Source: JAAZHN01 sp964605575 (GTDB lineage Bacteria > Bacillota_I > Bacilli_A > RF39 > UBA660). From it: a stretch of DNA of 37,805 nucleotides. The notes under the pieces are model-generated. The model saw only the letters and a program-made list of their open reading frames with translations, searched no databases and had not been told where the DNA came from. The DNA lies in the NCBI GenBank assembly GCA_964605575.1, contig CAZSDG010000003.1, forward strand, positions 1 through 37,805. Reading direction: 5' to 3'. Of the stretch, positions 8,168-15,809 are shown one piece after another (within the stretch, counting starts at the first letter, position 1; every line of letters starts with the position of its first letter). The translations under genes were made by a program, and so were the position numbers.

Positions 8168-8356
8168 TTAATTATTGTCATCGTGTCTGTGGTTATCACG
8201 TCTATGATTATTGTTACGAGCTTTTTTAGCTGCACGACATTCGCCACATCTTTTAGGTTCACTTTGTAAACCTTTTTCTTTGTAAAATTCTTGTTCACCA
8301 GCAGTGAATACAAAATCTTTACCACAATCTTGACAAACTAGAGTTTTGTCTTCCAT
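8168..8356 (-). CDS. Small zinc-ribbon protein, 62 aa
   Basis: A 62-residue protein with two CxxC pairs (LVCQDCGKDF near the N-terminus and RCGECRAAKK about 25 residues later), the pattern of the small zinc-ribbon family found in Bacillota (zf-trcl type). The C-terminal tail is rich in Asn, His, Arg and Asp (about the last 17 residues), suggesting a disordered, possibly metal- or nucleic-acid-binding tail. A strong AAGGAGGTAAC ribosome site precedes the ATG. Function unknown; a nucleic-acid or ribosome-associated role is inference. Confidence 0.85.
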   Translation of the reverse strand: MEDKTLVCQDCGKDFVFTAGEQEFYKEKGLQSEPKRCGECRAAKKARNNNHRRDNHRHDDNN

Positions 8357-8440
8357 TAATGTTACCTCCTTAAATATTTAAGATTTAAATGTTAATTGGC
8401 CTAGATTAAAAGGTAACAAAATAAAATTAAATCCAATAAA

Positions 8441-8469
8441 AATATAGCATATATCCATAAAAAAATCAA
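8441..8469 (-). promoter_or_regulatory. Possible promoter of the zinc-ribbon gene
   Basis: Read on the minus strand: TTGATT, 16-17 nt, TATATT. This gives a leader of roughly 75 nt before the AAGGAGG site. The 8357-8528 gap holds this, the divergent hisS promoter and a repeated CTAGATTAA element. Confidence 0.45.
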
Positions 8470-8475
8470 TAAATA

Positions 8476-8504
8476 TTGTATTTAATACGTATTTAAGGTA
8501 TATT
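8476..8504 (+). promoter_or_regulatory. Promoter of hisS
   Basis: TTGTAT (8476-8481), 17-nt spacer, TATATT (8499-8504), about 25 nt upstream of the hisS ATG. No T-box (no conserved GGTGG-type antiterminator sequence or terminator) is present before this tRNA synthetase gene; the leader is too short. Confidence 0.6.
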
Positions 8505-8528
8505 TAATCTAGAAATTGAGGTTAATTT

Positions 8529-9845
8529 ATGAAAAAAGAAGAGTTGAAGTTAAGTAATGTTAAAGGAACTTTTGACTATTATAAAGATGAATTAATAATT
8601 AGAAATAAAATAATTGATACTTTAAAAGAAGTATTTTTAATCTATGATTATTCACCATTAGAAACACCAATATTATGTACAATGGAACTTTTAGCATCTA
8701 AGTATGCAGGAGGATCAGAAATTTTAAAAGAAGTATATAAACTTACTGATCAGGGCAAAAGAGATTTAGGTCTTAGATATGATTTAACTGTTCCTTTTGC
8801 CAAAGTTATGGCAATGACAAAAAATTTAACTTTACCATTTAAAAGATATGAAATTGGGAAGGTATTCCGTGATGGACCAGTTAAGGTTGGTAGAAATAGA
8901 GAATTTTATCAATGTGATGTTGATGTTTGTGGTATTAAGAATTTAGAGGTTGAAATTGAATTCTTTCAACTAACTAATCGTGCCTTTAAAGACTTAAATT
9001 TAGATATTGAAATCCATTATAATAACCGTAAATTACTTGTAGGGATTTTAGAAGAGTTAAATATTATGAACAATACTTCAGCAGTTATATTAATCTTAGA
9101 CAAAAAAGACAAAATTGAACGACTAGAATTAGAAAAAGAATTATTAAGTTTAGGAGTAACTAAAGAAACTATTACATTATTATTTGATCTATTAAGTCAA
9201 GATTTTGAGTATTTATTAAATTACTTTAAAAACACTACTAATCAATTACTATTAAGTGGTTTACAAGAAATAAAGATAATTAATGATTATGTAAAAGAAC
9301 TTGGGTTAACCAATTGTCTATTTAAACCTTTTCTTGCACGTGGTTTAGAAATATATACAGGTACAATTTGGGAAATATTTTCTAAAGATGGTTACCGTTC
9401 CTCACTTGGTGGGGGAGGCCGTTATGATGAGATTATTACTAATTTTATTAATGATGGTAATGAATACCCAGCTGTTGGGATGTCATTTGGTTTAGAACCT
9501 ATTTATGAATTAATGAAAACTAAAAATGTAATAAACACTAGTAATGTTGATGTTTTAGTCTATGGTTTTGATTTAAGTAAAGAAATATTCAGTATTGCGG
9601 ATGATTTAAGAAATAATAATCTTAAAGTTAAAATTGAAATGAACAATTGGAAACTTAAAAAAACTTTAGATTATGCTAATAAAAATAACATTAGATATGT
9701 AATTATTATTGGTGAAAACGAATTAAGAGATAATGTATATTTATTAAAAGATCTAGATAATAGTTCACAAATGACTTATTCTAAAGAAGAATTGATTTCT
9801 TTCTTAAAAGAAAGTATTAAAAATGAAAAAATATCAGAAAAATGA
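8529..9845 (+). CDS. hisS: Histidine--tRNA ligase HisS
   Basis: Class II aminoacyl-tRNA synthetase that charges tRNA-His. Over 438 residues it shows KGTFDYYKDELIIRNKIID, motif 2 (FKRYEIGKVFRDGPVKVGRNREF), the histidine-specific ARGLEIYTGTIWE, motif 3 SSLGGGGRYDEII...AVGMSFGLEPI, and a C-terminal anticodon-binding domain (about 340-430). The REFYQCDVD form of motif 2 is that of the archaeal/eukaryal-like HisRS found in some Bacillota rather than the common bacterial form with FHQ at the same place. It is read from its own promoter, with a TTGAGG ribosome site, and overlaps the downstream methyltransferase by 23 nt. Confidence 0.95.
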   Translation: MKKEELKLSNVKGTFDYYKDELIIRNKIIDTLKEVFLIYDYSPLETPILCTMELLASKYAGGSEILKEVYKLTDQGKRDLGLRYDLTVPFAKVMAMTKNLTLPFKRYEIGKVFRDGPVKVGRNREFYQCDVDVCGIKNLEVEIEFFQLTNRAFKDLNLDIEIHYNNRKLLVGILEELNIMNNTSAVILILDKKDKIERLELEKELLSLGVTKETITLLFDLLSQDFEYLLNYFKNTTNQLLLSGLQEIKIINDYVKELGLTNCLFKPFLARGLEIYTGTIWEIFSKDGYRSSLGGGGRYDEIITNFINDGNEYPAVGMSFGLEPIYELMKTKNVINTSNVDVLVYGFDLSKEIFSIADDLRNNNLKVKIEMNNWKLKKTLDYANKNNIRYVIIIGENELRDNVYLLKDLDNSSQMTYSKEELISFLKESIKNEKISEK

Positions 9846-10536
9846 TTCTATATCATATGTACTTGGTACTACTTTAGTAATTGAAACATTAAAAAATAAA
9901 AGAGATATAATTAATAAAATATATTTTAATCCAAATATTATTAAAAATAATACGTATGATTTAATCTTAGATTTATCTAAAAATATTCCCTTAATTGAAA
10001 GTGCTAAAGCTTTTAATATTTTAGCTAAAAAAGATAATATATATATAATTGCTGAGATTAATAAATATGCATCAAAAATTGATTCTGGTAATCATTTAGT
10101 TATAATTAATCCCGAAAATGAAGGTAATTTAGGCACAATAATGCGTAGTGCCTTAGGATTTGGAATTAAAAATTTAGTAATTATTACACCTGCTGTTGAT
10201 TATTTTAATCCAAGTGTAATTAGAGCCTCAATGGGGGCAATATTTAATTTAAATATTGAGACATATTCAAGTTTCTTGGAATATAACCAAAAATATCCTC
10301 ATATGAATTACTATCCATTTATGTTAAAAGCAAAATCTAGCTTAAATAATACTATTTTTAAAGAACCATACTCATTAGTTTTTGGCCCAGAATCAGCTGG
10401 TTTAGATGATAGTTATTTAAATATTGGAGAACCAGTTATTATTAATCATGATTCATCTATAGATAGTTTAAATTTACCGATTGCTGTTAGTATTGCCTTG
10501 TATGAAGTAACTAAAAATAACTATATAAAAAATTGA
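9823..10536 (+). CDS. TrmH/SpoU-family RNA 2'-O-methyltransferase
   Basis: SPOUT-fold SAM-dependent methyltransferase for rRNA or tRNA ribose. The 237-residue protein has an N-terminal substrate-binding-like domain (about 1-80) and the three SpoU motifs: NPENEGNLGTIMRSALGFG (motif 1, with the conserved Asn and Arg), LVFGPESAGL (motif 2) and SIDSLNLPIAVSIALYE (motif 3), which form the knotted SAM site. DYFNPSVIRASMGAIF lies between motifs 1 and 2 as expected. It is not possible to say from sequence alone whether the target is 23S rRNA or tRNA. It starts 23 nt inside hisS, implying coupled translation. Confidence 0.9.
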   Translation: MKKYQKNDSISYVLGTTLVIETLKNKRDIINKIYFNPNIIKNNTYDLILDLSKNIPLIESAKAFNILAKKDNIYIIAEINKYASKIDSGNHLVIINPENEGNLGTIMRSALGFGIKNLVIITPAVDYFNPSVIRASMGAIFNLNIETYSSFLEYNQKYPHMNYYPFMLKAKSSLNNTIFKEPYSLVFGPESAGLDDSYLNIGEPVIINHDSSIDSLNLPIAVSIALYEVTKNNYIKN

Positions 10537-10538
10537 CA

Positions 10539-10567
10539 TTGTATTGTTAATTTTTTTTGATTATGAT
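10539..10567 (+). promoter_or_regulatory. Promoter of the 46-aa/532-aa unit
   Basis: TTGTAT (10539-10544), 17-nt spacer, TATGAT (10562-10567), immediately after the methyltransferase stop. The same TTGTAT-17 arrangement is seen at hisS. A perfect TTGACA at 10533 has no -10 box at proper spacing. Confidence 0.6.
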
Positions 10568-10600
10568 ATGCTATTAGCAGAGTAGATTAAGGGTGTTAGA

Positions 10601-10741
10601 ATGAGAGATAATACGTTAAAAGAATTGATTGATCTTTTACAATCTGTAAAAGATCATATAGTTAAATTTGAAAAATTAATAGTTATTCCTAGTGAAGAAG
10701 TTCCAGAAAAAGAAACAAAAGGAAAAAAGAATGCCAATTGA
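10601..10741 (+). CDS. Small hypothetical protein, 46 aa
   Basis: ATG at 10601 is preceded by AAGGGTG with good spacing and lies about 27 nt after the likely transcription start. The product starts MRDNTLKELIDLLQSVKDH, an amphipathic helix, followed by an acidic/basic tail (SEEVPEKETKGKK) and a TGA stop. It is soluble and belongs to no family I know. Its end overlaps the 532-aa gene start by 11 nt, so it is a translated leader gene and may bind or regulate that protein; that is inference. Confidence 0.65.
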   Translation: MRDNTLKELIDLLQSVKDHIVKFEKLIVIPSEEVPEKETKGKKNAN

Positions 10742-12329
10742 TTTAATGTTTATTAAAGAAAAAGTAACAGAAATAATCAATAATTATTCAGATTTAGCTG
10801 AAAATCAAGAATTAAAACAAAAAGAAATAAAAAACTCATTAGAAACTCTTAGAACATTTCAAGAACCAATAATCAACTCAATTAAAACAAATATATTAGA
10901 AAATTCACCAACTGATAATCGTCCAGAAATCGCACCTTTAGAAGAAAGATTAGCAATCCTTAATCAGTATTTTCACTTAAGCCTGGCCTGTGGAGATACA
11001 TTAGAAGAATTAGGGTTTAATTCTTTATTATATAAATTAGATAATCCAATTGATCTTTATGATTTTTTAGATAATTTAAAGGGCATTATTAATAAATTTA
11101 AAAACATGGATATTATCATTAATGATAATAGTTTTTCTTATACTTATTTAGTTCATAAATTTATGGCTAAATATATGGAAAATATTGATAGTCCAGATTT
11201 GAATACAACAATGAAAGTGTTATTTGATAAAATGTATTGGAAAAATCATTTTCTTTTAACTGATATAGCCATTAATGTTCGGGACATATATAAAGATAAT
11301 CAAAAATTGGTAACTGATTATGCCAATCGTCTGAAAGTAACGTTTATTAGAAATTATAAGATTGATGAAAAGAATATTAGAAAAGAGTTTGATAAAACTT
11401 TTGCGGACATTATTAATTTATCCAAAATATCTGCCAATCGGATTTTTGATTTATTCAATAATAAAGTCTTTAAAATTGCCGATTATCAGGATGACAGTGC
11501 CGTTTTACTTGCTCATCGTTCCAGATTCATTACGCCAGATGACTATAAAAAGTTTAGTACAAGAGAAGAAGATGAATTTTATTTAAACTTAGAAGAATTA
11601 GATTTTAATCTCTATGAATATGAAAACTATGAAAAATATAAATTTTTAATCGATGAAATTAAAAAAAGTTTAGAAAAAAAAGGAAGTATTGCTAGTGAAA
11701 TAACGGCAAAAAATAAAAATATATTGAAGTTAAAACAAACAAATATAAAAAATAGTAAGAAAATTGCTCGATTATCTCAACAAAAAGAAGCTCAATTATT
11801 GAGAAATAATATTCCTAAAGTTACGAAGTTAAGTCCTAAAATTGATAATTTAATTTTAACTAATGACAATGTTCTTGAACAAATTAGAATGGAATATTCT
11901 AATTATGATGAATTAATCTTTATCGATAAAATTTGTAAAAATGTCCATGATCAATATACTGTATATGACATATTCAAACTATTTCGTCACGATTTAAATT
12001 CATTTAGAAGAGCCTTAGTTAAAAAGGATAATGAAATAATTCCAGAAGAAGAAATAAATGATTTAACTACTCAATTTGTTAGATTTATGGAAGATCCAAG
12101 AATAAAGATAATTAATACAATTAATTATCTAAATCTTGTGGAAGTGGGAACAATTATTGAAGAAAAATATAAATTATCAGGGATAAATATTAGTATTAAA
12201 AAAATTGATACGCAGGAATATAAAGATTTAAGAAACACTTGTGGTGTTTTATCTAATTATAATTTTATTTATCGAAGTGGTTGGACTCCATACTTATTAA
12301 AAGCAAGAATTGATTTTTTTGAAGAATAG
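10731..12329 (+). CDS. Large hypothetical protein, 532 aa
   Basis: I do not recognise this family. Start ATG 10731 (MPIDLMFIKEKV) is chosen because AAAGGA lies about 7 nt upstream and because it overlaps the 46-aa gene; a GTG at 10692 would add 13 Lys-rich residues. The protein is predicted almost wholly helical, soluble, without signal peptide or membrane segments. Residues about 300-365 are a Lys/Gln/Asn-rich probable coiled coil (region of ITAKNKNILKLKQTN). The C-terminus (about 490-532: DTQEYKDLRNTCGVLSNYNF...) is the only part with mixed character. Composition matches its neighbours, so recent transfer is not suggested. Confidence 0.8.
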   Translation: MPIDLMFIKEKVTEIINNYSDLAENQELKQKEIKNSLETLRTFQEPIINSIKTNILENSPTDNRPEIAPLEERLAILNQYFHLSLACGDTLEELGFNSLLYKLDNPIDLYDFLDNLKGIINKFKNMDIIINDNSFSYTYLVHKFMAKYMENIDSPDLNTTMKVLFDKMYWKNHFLLTDIAINVRDIYKDNQKLVTDYANRLKVTFIRNYKIDEKNIRKEFDKTFADIINLSKISANRIFDLFNNKVFKIADYQDDSAVLLAHRSRFITPDDYKKFSTREEDEFYLNLEELDFNLYEYENYEKYKFLIDEIKKSLEKKGSIASEITAKNKNILKLKQTNIKNSKKIARLSQQKEAQLLRNNIPKVTKLSPKIDNLILTNDNVLEQIRMEYSNYDELIFIDKICKNVHDQYTVYDIFKLFRHDLNSFRRALVKKDNEIIPEEEINDLTTQFVRFMEDPRIKIINTINYLNLVEVGTIIEEKYKLSGINISIKKIDTQEYKDLRNTCGVLSNYNFIYRSGWTPYLLKARIDFFEE

Positions 12330-12332
12330 TTA

Positions 12333-12360
12333 TTGAAAAATATTCTTATTAAGGTATTAT
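12333..12360 (+). promoter_or_regulatory. Probable promoter of lspA-rluD
   Basis: TTGAAA (12333-12338), 16-nt spacer, TATTAT (12355-12360), just upstream of a GTGAGAG-type ribosome site for lspA. Confidence 0.5.
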
Positions 12361-12380
12361 ATTAATGAAGTGAGAGTACT

Positions 12381-12836
12381 ATGAACACATTAATAATTAT
12401 AATTACAATTGCTGGGTTATTACTTGACCAAATTTCTAAATTTATTATTAGTTACTATTTTGAACTTAATTCATCTTTAGTAGTAATTAATAACTTTTTT
12501 GCTTTAACTTATAAACATAATTATGGATCCGCTTGGGGATTATTCAAAGGCATGAATGGGTTATTTATTGTTATTGCTTTAATTGGAATAGTAATAATAT
12601 ACAAATATTCTTTAGAATTTAAACAAAATAAAAGAAATAATTTAGCTTTTGCTTTTCTATTTGCTGGAATATCTGGTAATTTATTTGATCGAATATTTCT
12701 TGGTTATGTTAAAGATTTTTTAGATTTTAAAATATTTGGTTATGATTTTCCTATATTTAATGTGGCAGATTCATTAATTGTTATTGGAGCTTTTTTGTTT
12801 ATTATTGCAATCATAAAAGGGGAAGATAAAAAATGA
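12381..12836 (+). CDS. lspA: Lipoprotein signal peptidase LspA
   Basis: Membrane aspartyl protease that cleaves the signal peptide of diacylglyceryl-modified prolipoproteins. The 151-residue protein has four hydrophobic helices and the conserved blocks LDQISKF (Asp16), NYGSAWGLF, GNLFDRI (catalytic Asp103) and FPIFNVADS (catalytic Asp130). All key residues are present. It overlaps rluD by 4 nt (ATGA), the same lspA-rluD pairing seen in Bacillus. Its presence implies the organism makes lipoproteins. Confidence 0.97.
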   Translation: MNTLIIIITIAGLLLDQISKFIISYYFELNSSLVVINNFFALTYKHNYGSAWGLFKGMNGLFIVIALIGIVIIYKYSLEFKQNKRNNLAFAFLFAGISGNLFDRIFLGYVKDFLDFKIFGYDFPIFNVADSLIVIGAFLFIIAIIKGEDKK

Positions 12837-13729
12837 AAATAGTTGTAGATAAGTTAGAAGAATTGATTAGGATTGATAAGTTTTTAAGTAATAAAACAAA
12901 TATTTCGCGAGCTATGATAACTAAAATGTTTGAAGATGACAAAATTTTAGTTAATAATTCTCGAGTAAAACCTAGTTATAAAGTTAATATAGGAGACATT
13001 ATTGAGTATAGTGAACTAGAAAATAAACCCTTAATCTTAGAAAAACAAGATGTTGAGTATTCAATTGTTTATGAGGATGATTACTTATTAGTAGTTAATA
13101 AGCCAAGTGGGGTGGTGGTCCACCCTGGTAGTGGAAATAAAGATCAAACTCTAGTAAATGGTTTATTAAAATACATTGATAGTTTAAGTAATATTGGTCA
13201 TAATTTAAGACCGGGAATAGTTCATAGAATTGATAAAGATACAAGTGGTTTATTAATCGTAGCTAAAGATAATAAGACTCATGAATTATTAAGTAAGATG
13301 TTAAGTAAAAAAGAAATTAAAAGAGAATATATAGCTCTTTTAATTGGTGGGTTTAAGCACGATACAGCCACAATTGATGCGCCTATAGGTAGAGATGCTA
13401 AAAATAGAAAAATGATGAGTGTAACACCAAATAACAGCAAAAAAGCAATAACTCACTTAACAGTATTAAAAAGATATAAAGGCTATACATTAGTTAAGTT
13501 AAAATTAGAAACGGGAAGAACTCATCAAATAAGAGTACATATGAAGTACATAGGTTATCCAATATATAATGATCCAGTCTATACTAATAGTAAAACAACT
13601 GATTTTGGTCAATTTTTACATTCGGCTAACTTAGAGTTTATTCATCCGATAACTAAAAAGGAAATAAAACTTAGTTGTCCTTTACCAGCTGAGTTTGATA
13701 GTTTTATTAAAAATTTAGAAAATCTATAA
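12833..13729 (+). CDS. RluD-family 23S rRNA pseudouridine synthase
   Basis: A 298-residue protein with an N-terminal S4 RNA-binding domain (about 10-60: IRIDKFLSNKTNISRAMITKM) and a RluA/RluD catalytic domain. The catalytic motif reads GIVHRIDKDTSGLLIVAKD with Asp134 as nucleophile; the later block LETGRTHQIRVHMKYIGYPI is also conserved. It is the YlyB/RluD type, which modifies large-subunit rRNA helix 69 in model species; the exact target here is inferred. It is translationally coupled to lspA. Confidence 0.93.
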   Translation: MKIVVDKLEELIRIDKFLSNKTNISRAMITKMFEDDKILVNNSRVKPSYKVNIGDIIEYSELENKPLILEKQDVEYSIVYEDDYLLVVNKPSGVVVHPGSGNKDQTLVNGLLKYIDSLSNIGHNLRPGIVHRIDKDTSGLLIVAKDNKTHELLSKMLSKKEIKREYIALLIGGFKHDTATIDAPIGRDAKNRKMMSVTPNNSKKAITHLTVLKRYKGYTLVKLKLETGRTHQIRVHMKYIGYPIYNDPVYTNSKTTDFGQFLHSANLEFIHPITKKEIKLSCPLPAEFDSFIKNLENL

Positions 13730-13804
13730 TTATTCACTTATTATTCATAATCAGAAACTTTACTATTCATTTAATTTGTTATAAAATGGAAGTGGGTGAA
13801 CAAG

Positions 13805-14947
13805 ATGGAAACAATTGAAATTGCTAAAAAAGATGAAATCGTGATGAAGTTAGTTCATTATTTTGTCACTGAAGAAAATTATATACCAATTATTGTTAAT
13901 GGTGTAAAAAATGAAGTGTGGTTAGAAAATTCTGAAGGCCCATATAAAATCATTAGAATTAATTCTAATTATATTCATAATGCTGAACAATTAAACTATG
14001 ATATTTTTAAAACAAAAAGTGTGATGAAACAAATAAAAAGCAAAACTTTTTCATGGCGAATGAACTCATTAAATATCTTATTAGATGTCCGTAATGAAGT
14101 AAAAATTCAAGATCAAAAAGATGTAAGCTTAATTAAAATTGCTTCGGAAAAAGATTTGAATAATAATAAGACTTTAAACACATTATTCCCAAATATGAAG
14201 GAAAAAATCTTAAAGATAAAGGATAGTAAGGTTGATTTTTTATTTAGCGTTTCTAAAGATATTAATGAAAAAACTACTAAAGAAAATAAAATCTATGAAG
14301 AAACATTTAAACCAAAGAAGATTTCTTTAACATATATCTTAATGGGAATTTCTATTATTGCTTTTATTATTTCCATGATTGGTTCGGTTACTAATACTTT
14401 TGATTTAAATACAATGTTTGGTCTGCATCGTAGTTATGTAGTAGGTAAAGGGCAATGGTATCGTCTTATTACATCAGGATTTTTACATGTAGATGTATTA
14501 CATTTATTTTTAAATATGTATAGTTTACAAATATTAGGGACTCAATTAGAGCAATTTCTTGGTAAAAAGAAATTATTAATTATTTATATATTTAGTGAAA
14601 TTATTGCCTCGATGTTTTCAATTACATTAAATAATACATGGAGTATTGGCGCAAGTGGGGCGATATTTGGCTTATTGGGCAGTATTATCTACTTTAGTTA
14701 TCATTATCGATTATATTTTGGTCAAAGTTTAAAGAATCAATTATTGCCAGTTTTATTTATTAACTTATTACTTAGTATTATTATTCCTAATATAGATGTA
14801 GCTGCTCACCTTGGTGGTTTATTTGGAGGAATATTACTAACAATGGCAACTGGTATTGAAGGTAAAACTAAAAAACAAGAACAAATTAATGGTCTTGTTT
14901 GTTATATATTATTGATTAGTTTCTTATTATATTTATTATTAAAATAA
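13805..14947 (+). CDS. Rhomboid-family intramembrane serine protease (YqgP/GluP type)
   Basis: A 380-residue protein with a soluble N-terminal domain (about 1-170, including KQIKSKTFSWRMNSLNILLDVR) followed by six or seven membrane helices. The rhomboid core has FLHVDVLHLFLNMYSLQ, the catalytic Ser in GASGAIFG (Ser284) and the catalytic His in AAHLGG (His335), so the Ser-His dyad is intact. A large cytoplasmic N-terminal domain before the core is typical of Bacillus YqgP/GluP. ATG 13805 is preferred over GTG 13796 because AAGTGGGTG gives better spacing. A terminator shared with lexA follows. Confidence 0.93.
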   Translation: METIEIAKKDEIVMKLVHYFVTEENYIPIIVNGVKNEVWLENSEGPYKIIRINSNYIHNAEQLNYDIFKTKSVMKQIKSKTFSWRMNSLNILLDVRNEVKIQDQKDVSLIKIASEKDLNNNKTLNTLFPNMKEKILKIKDSKVDFLFSVSKDINEKTTKENKIYEETFKPKKISLTYILMGISIIAFIISMIGSVTNTFDLNTMFGLHRSYVVGKGQWYRLITSGFLHVDVLHLFLNMYSLQILGTQLEQFLGKKKLLIIYIFSEIIASMFSITLNNTWSIGASGAIFGLLGSIIYFSYHYRLYFGQSLKNQLLPVLFINLLLSIIIPNIDVAAHLGGLFGGILLTMATGIEGKTKKQEQINGLVCYILLISFLLYLLLK

Positions 14948-14974
14948 AAAAGTTCATATTTAGTGAACTTTTTA
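14947..14974. terminator. Bidirectional terminator between rhomboid gene and lexA
   Basis: AGTTCA (14951-14956) pairs with TGAACT (14964-14969), flanked by A and T runs that lengthen the stem to about 10 bp. It overlaps the lexA stop codon. Confidence 0.8.
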
Positions 14975-15589
14975 AATCTTTCTATATAAGCCAATTGCTT
15001 TACCTAAAATAGTACAATCATTTAAGATAATTGGTTCAAGTAAGTCATTTTCTGGTTGCAGTCTAATTTGATTTTTTTCCTTATAAAATCTTTTTAAAGT
15101 TACTTCATTTTCTTCAGTCATCGCGACAACTATTTCACCATTATTTGCTGTTTTTTGTTTTTTAACAATGACAATATCATTATCATAAATGCCAGCATTG
15201 ATCATTGAGTCACCACTAACAGTTAAAGTGAATATATTATCTTTGCTTGGGACTAAGTTAATTGGTAAAGAGAAAAATGTATCTGGGTTTTCAATTGCTT
15301 CAATTGGATTACCAGCAGTTACTTTTCCCAGAAGAGGAACTTTTACGACATCTTCACTGGCATCGGCATATTCATTTTCAACTAGTAATTCAATTGTTCT
15401 AAACTTACTTGAAGTAGTTCTAATTAAGCCCTTTTCTTCTAAATTTTTTAAATGAACAAAGACTGTTGCTGAGGAACTAAGATTTAAGCCTTTTCCTATC
15501 TCTCTAATTGATGGGGGGAAGCCATTATCAACAATAAATTTTTTAATAAATGTCAAGACTTCAGTTTGTTTTTTAGTTGGTTTTTCCAT
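14972..15589 (-). CDS. lexA: SOS repressor LexA
   Basis: LexA represses DNA-damage genes and cleaves itself when RecA filaments form. The 205-residue protein has an N-terminal winged HTH (about 5-65: PSIREIGKGLNLSSSATVFVH), the cleavage site TAG (Ala92-Gly93), and the Ser/Lys dyad: Ser128 in SGDSM and Lys166 in VTLKRF. The start has a strong AAGGAG site. Two SOS-box-like sites lie in the divergent upstream region, one overlapping its own -35 box, so autoregulation is expected. Confidence 0.97.
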   Translation of the reverse strand: MEKPTKKQTEVLTFIKKFIVDNGFPPSIREIGKGLNLSSSATVFVHLKNLEEKGLIRTTSSKFRTIELLVENEYADASEDVVKVPLLGKVTAGNPIEAIENPDTFFSLPINLVPSKDNIFTLTVSGDSMINAGIYDNDIVIVKKQKTANNGEIVVAMTEENEVTLKRFYKEKNQIRLQPENDLLEPIILNDCTILGKAIGLYRKI

Positions 15590-15612
15590 CTAAATCACTC
15601 CTTATTGTTAAA

Positions 15613-15641
15613 ATAATAGCACTTCCTTGACATAAAGTCAA
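15613..15641 (-). promoter_or_regulatory. lexA promoter
   Basis: On the minus strand TTGACT (15641-15636), 17-nt spacer, TATTAT (15618-15613). This is close to consensus with ideal spacing, about 24 nt upstream of the start codon. Confidence 0.75.
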
Positions 15642-15652
15642 ACATATTTTCG
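15639..15652. promoter_or_regulatory. SOS (LexA) box at the lexA promoter
   Basis: CAAACATATTTTCG matches the Gram-positive SOS box CGAACATATGTTCG at 12 of 14 positions. It overlaps the lexA -35 box, placing it for autorepression. Confidence 0.7.
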
Positions 15653-15667
15653 CTTTTTGCATTTACA

Positions 15668-15681
15668 CGAACAAATGTGTG
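15668..15681. promoter_or_regulatory. SOS (LexA) box at the small-peptide promoter
   Basis: CGAACAAATGTGTG matches CGAACATATGTTCG at 11 of 14 positions, with an intact CGAAC half-site. It lies directly upstream of the TATAAT at 15688 that would drive the 24-aa gene. Confidence 0.65.
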
Positions 15682-15687
15682 TGTTAT

Positions 15688-15693
15688 TATAAT
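15688..15693 (+). promoter_or_regulatory. -10 box of the 24-aa peptide gene
   Basis: Perfect TATAAT, 6 nt after the SOS box. TTTACA at 15662 could be the -35, but the spacer would be 20 nt; the promoter may be weak or need the overlap region for LexA control. Confidence 0.6.
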
Positions 15694-15711
15694 ATTGAAA
15701 GGGCTGATCAA

Positions 15712-15786
15712 ATGAAAGAATTAATTTTAGAAAATAAAGAAGGGCTATTATTTGTTTTAATTACTTTAATTTTATTTTTAATATAG
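15712..15786 (+). CDS. SOS-controlled 24-aa membrane peptide (candidate)
   Basis: A short frame beginning MKELILENKEG and continuing with an unbroken hydrophobic stretch of about 14 residues to the last residue, then TAG. AAAGGG lies 8 nt before the ATG; a perfect TATAAT and an SOS box lie upstream; a terminator overlaps the stop. It is therefore a complete one-gene transcription unit between lexA and tkt. In Bacillus and Staphylococcus that slot holds yneA/sosA, SOS-induced membrane-anchored division inhibitors. Role here (division inhibitor, TisB-like membrane peptide, or other) is inference; there is no LysM or other domain. Confidence 0.65.
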   Translation: MKELILENKEGLLFVLITLILFLI

Positions 15787-15809
15787 TTGCGATTAACTAT
15801 ATTTTTTTG
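15781..15809 (+). terminator. Terminator overlapping the 24-aa gene stop
   Basis: ATATAGTT (15781-15788) pairs with AACTATAT (15795-15802), 6-nt loop GCGATT, followed by seven T. The TAG stop lies in the left arm. Confidence 0.8.

Noticed and set aside
8357..8528. T-box riboswitch upstream of hisS
   Set aside because: No antiterminator core or terminator; the promoter lies about 25 nt before the start codon, leaving no room for a T-box.
10533..10538. Perfect TTGACA as -35 of the 46-aa/532-aa unit
   Set aside because: No -10 box 16-18 nt downstream; TTGTAT at 10539 has ideal spacing to TATGAT.
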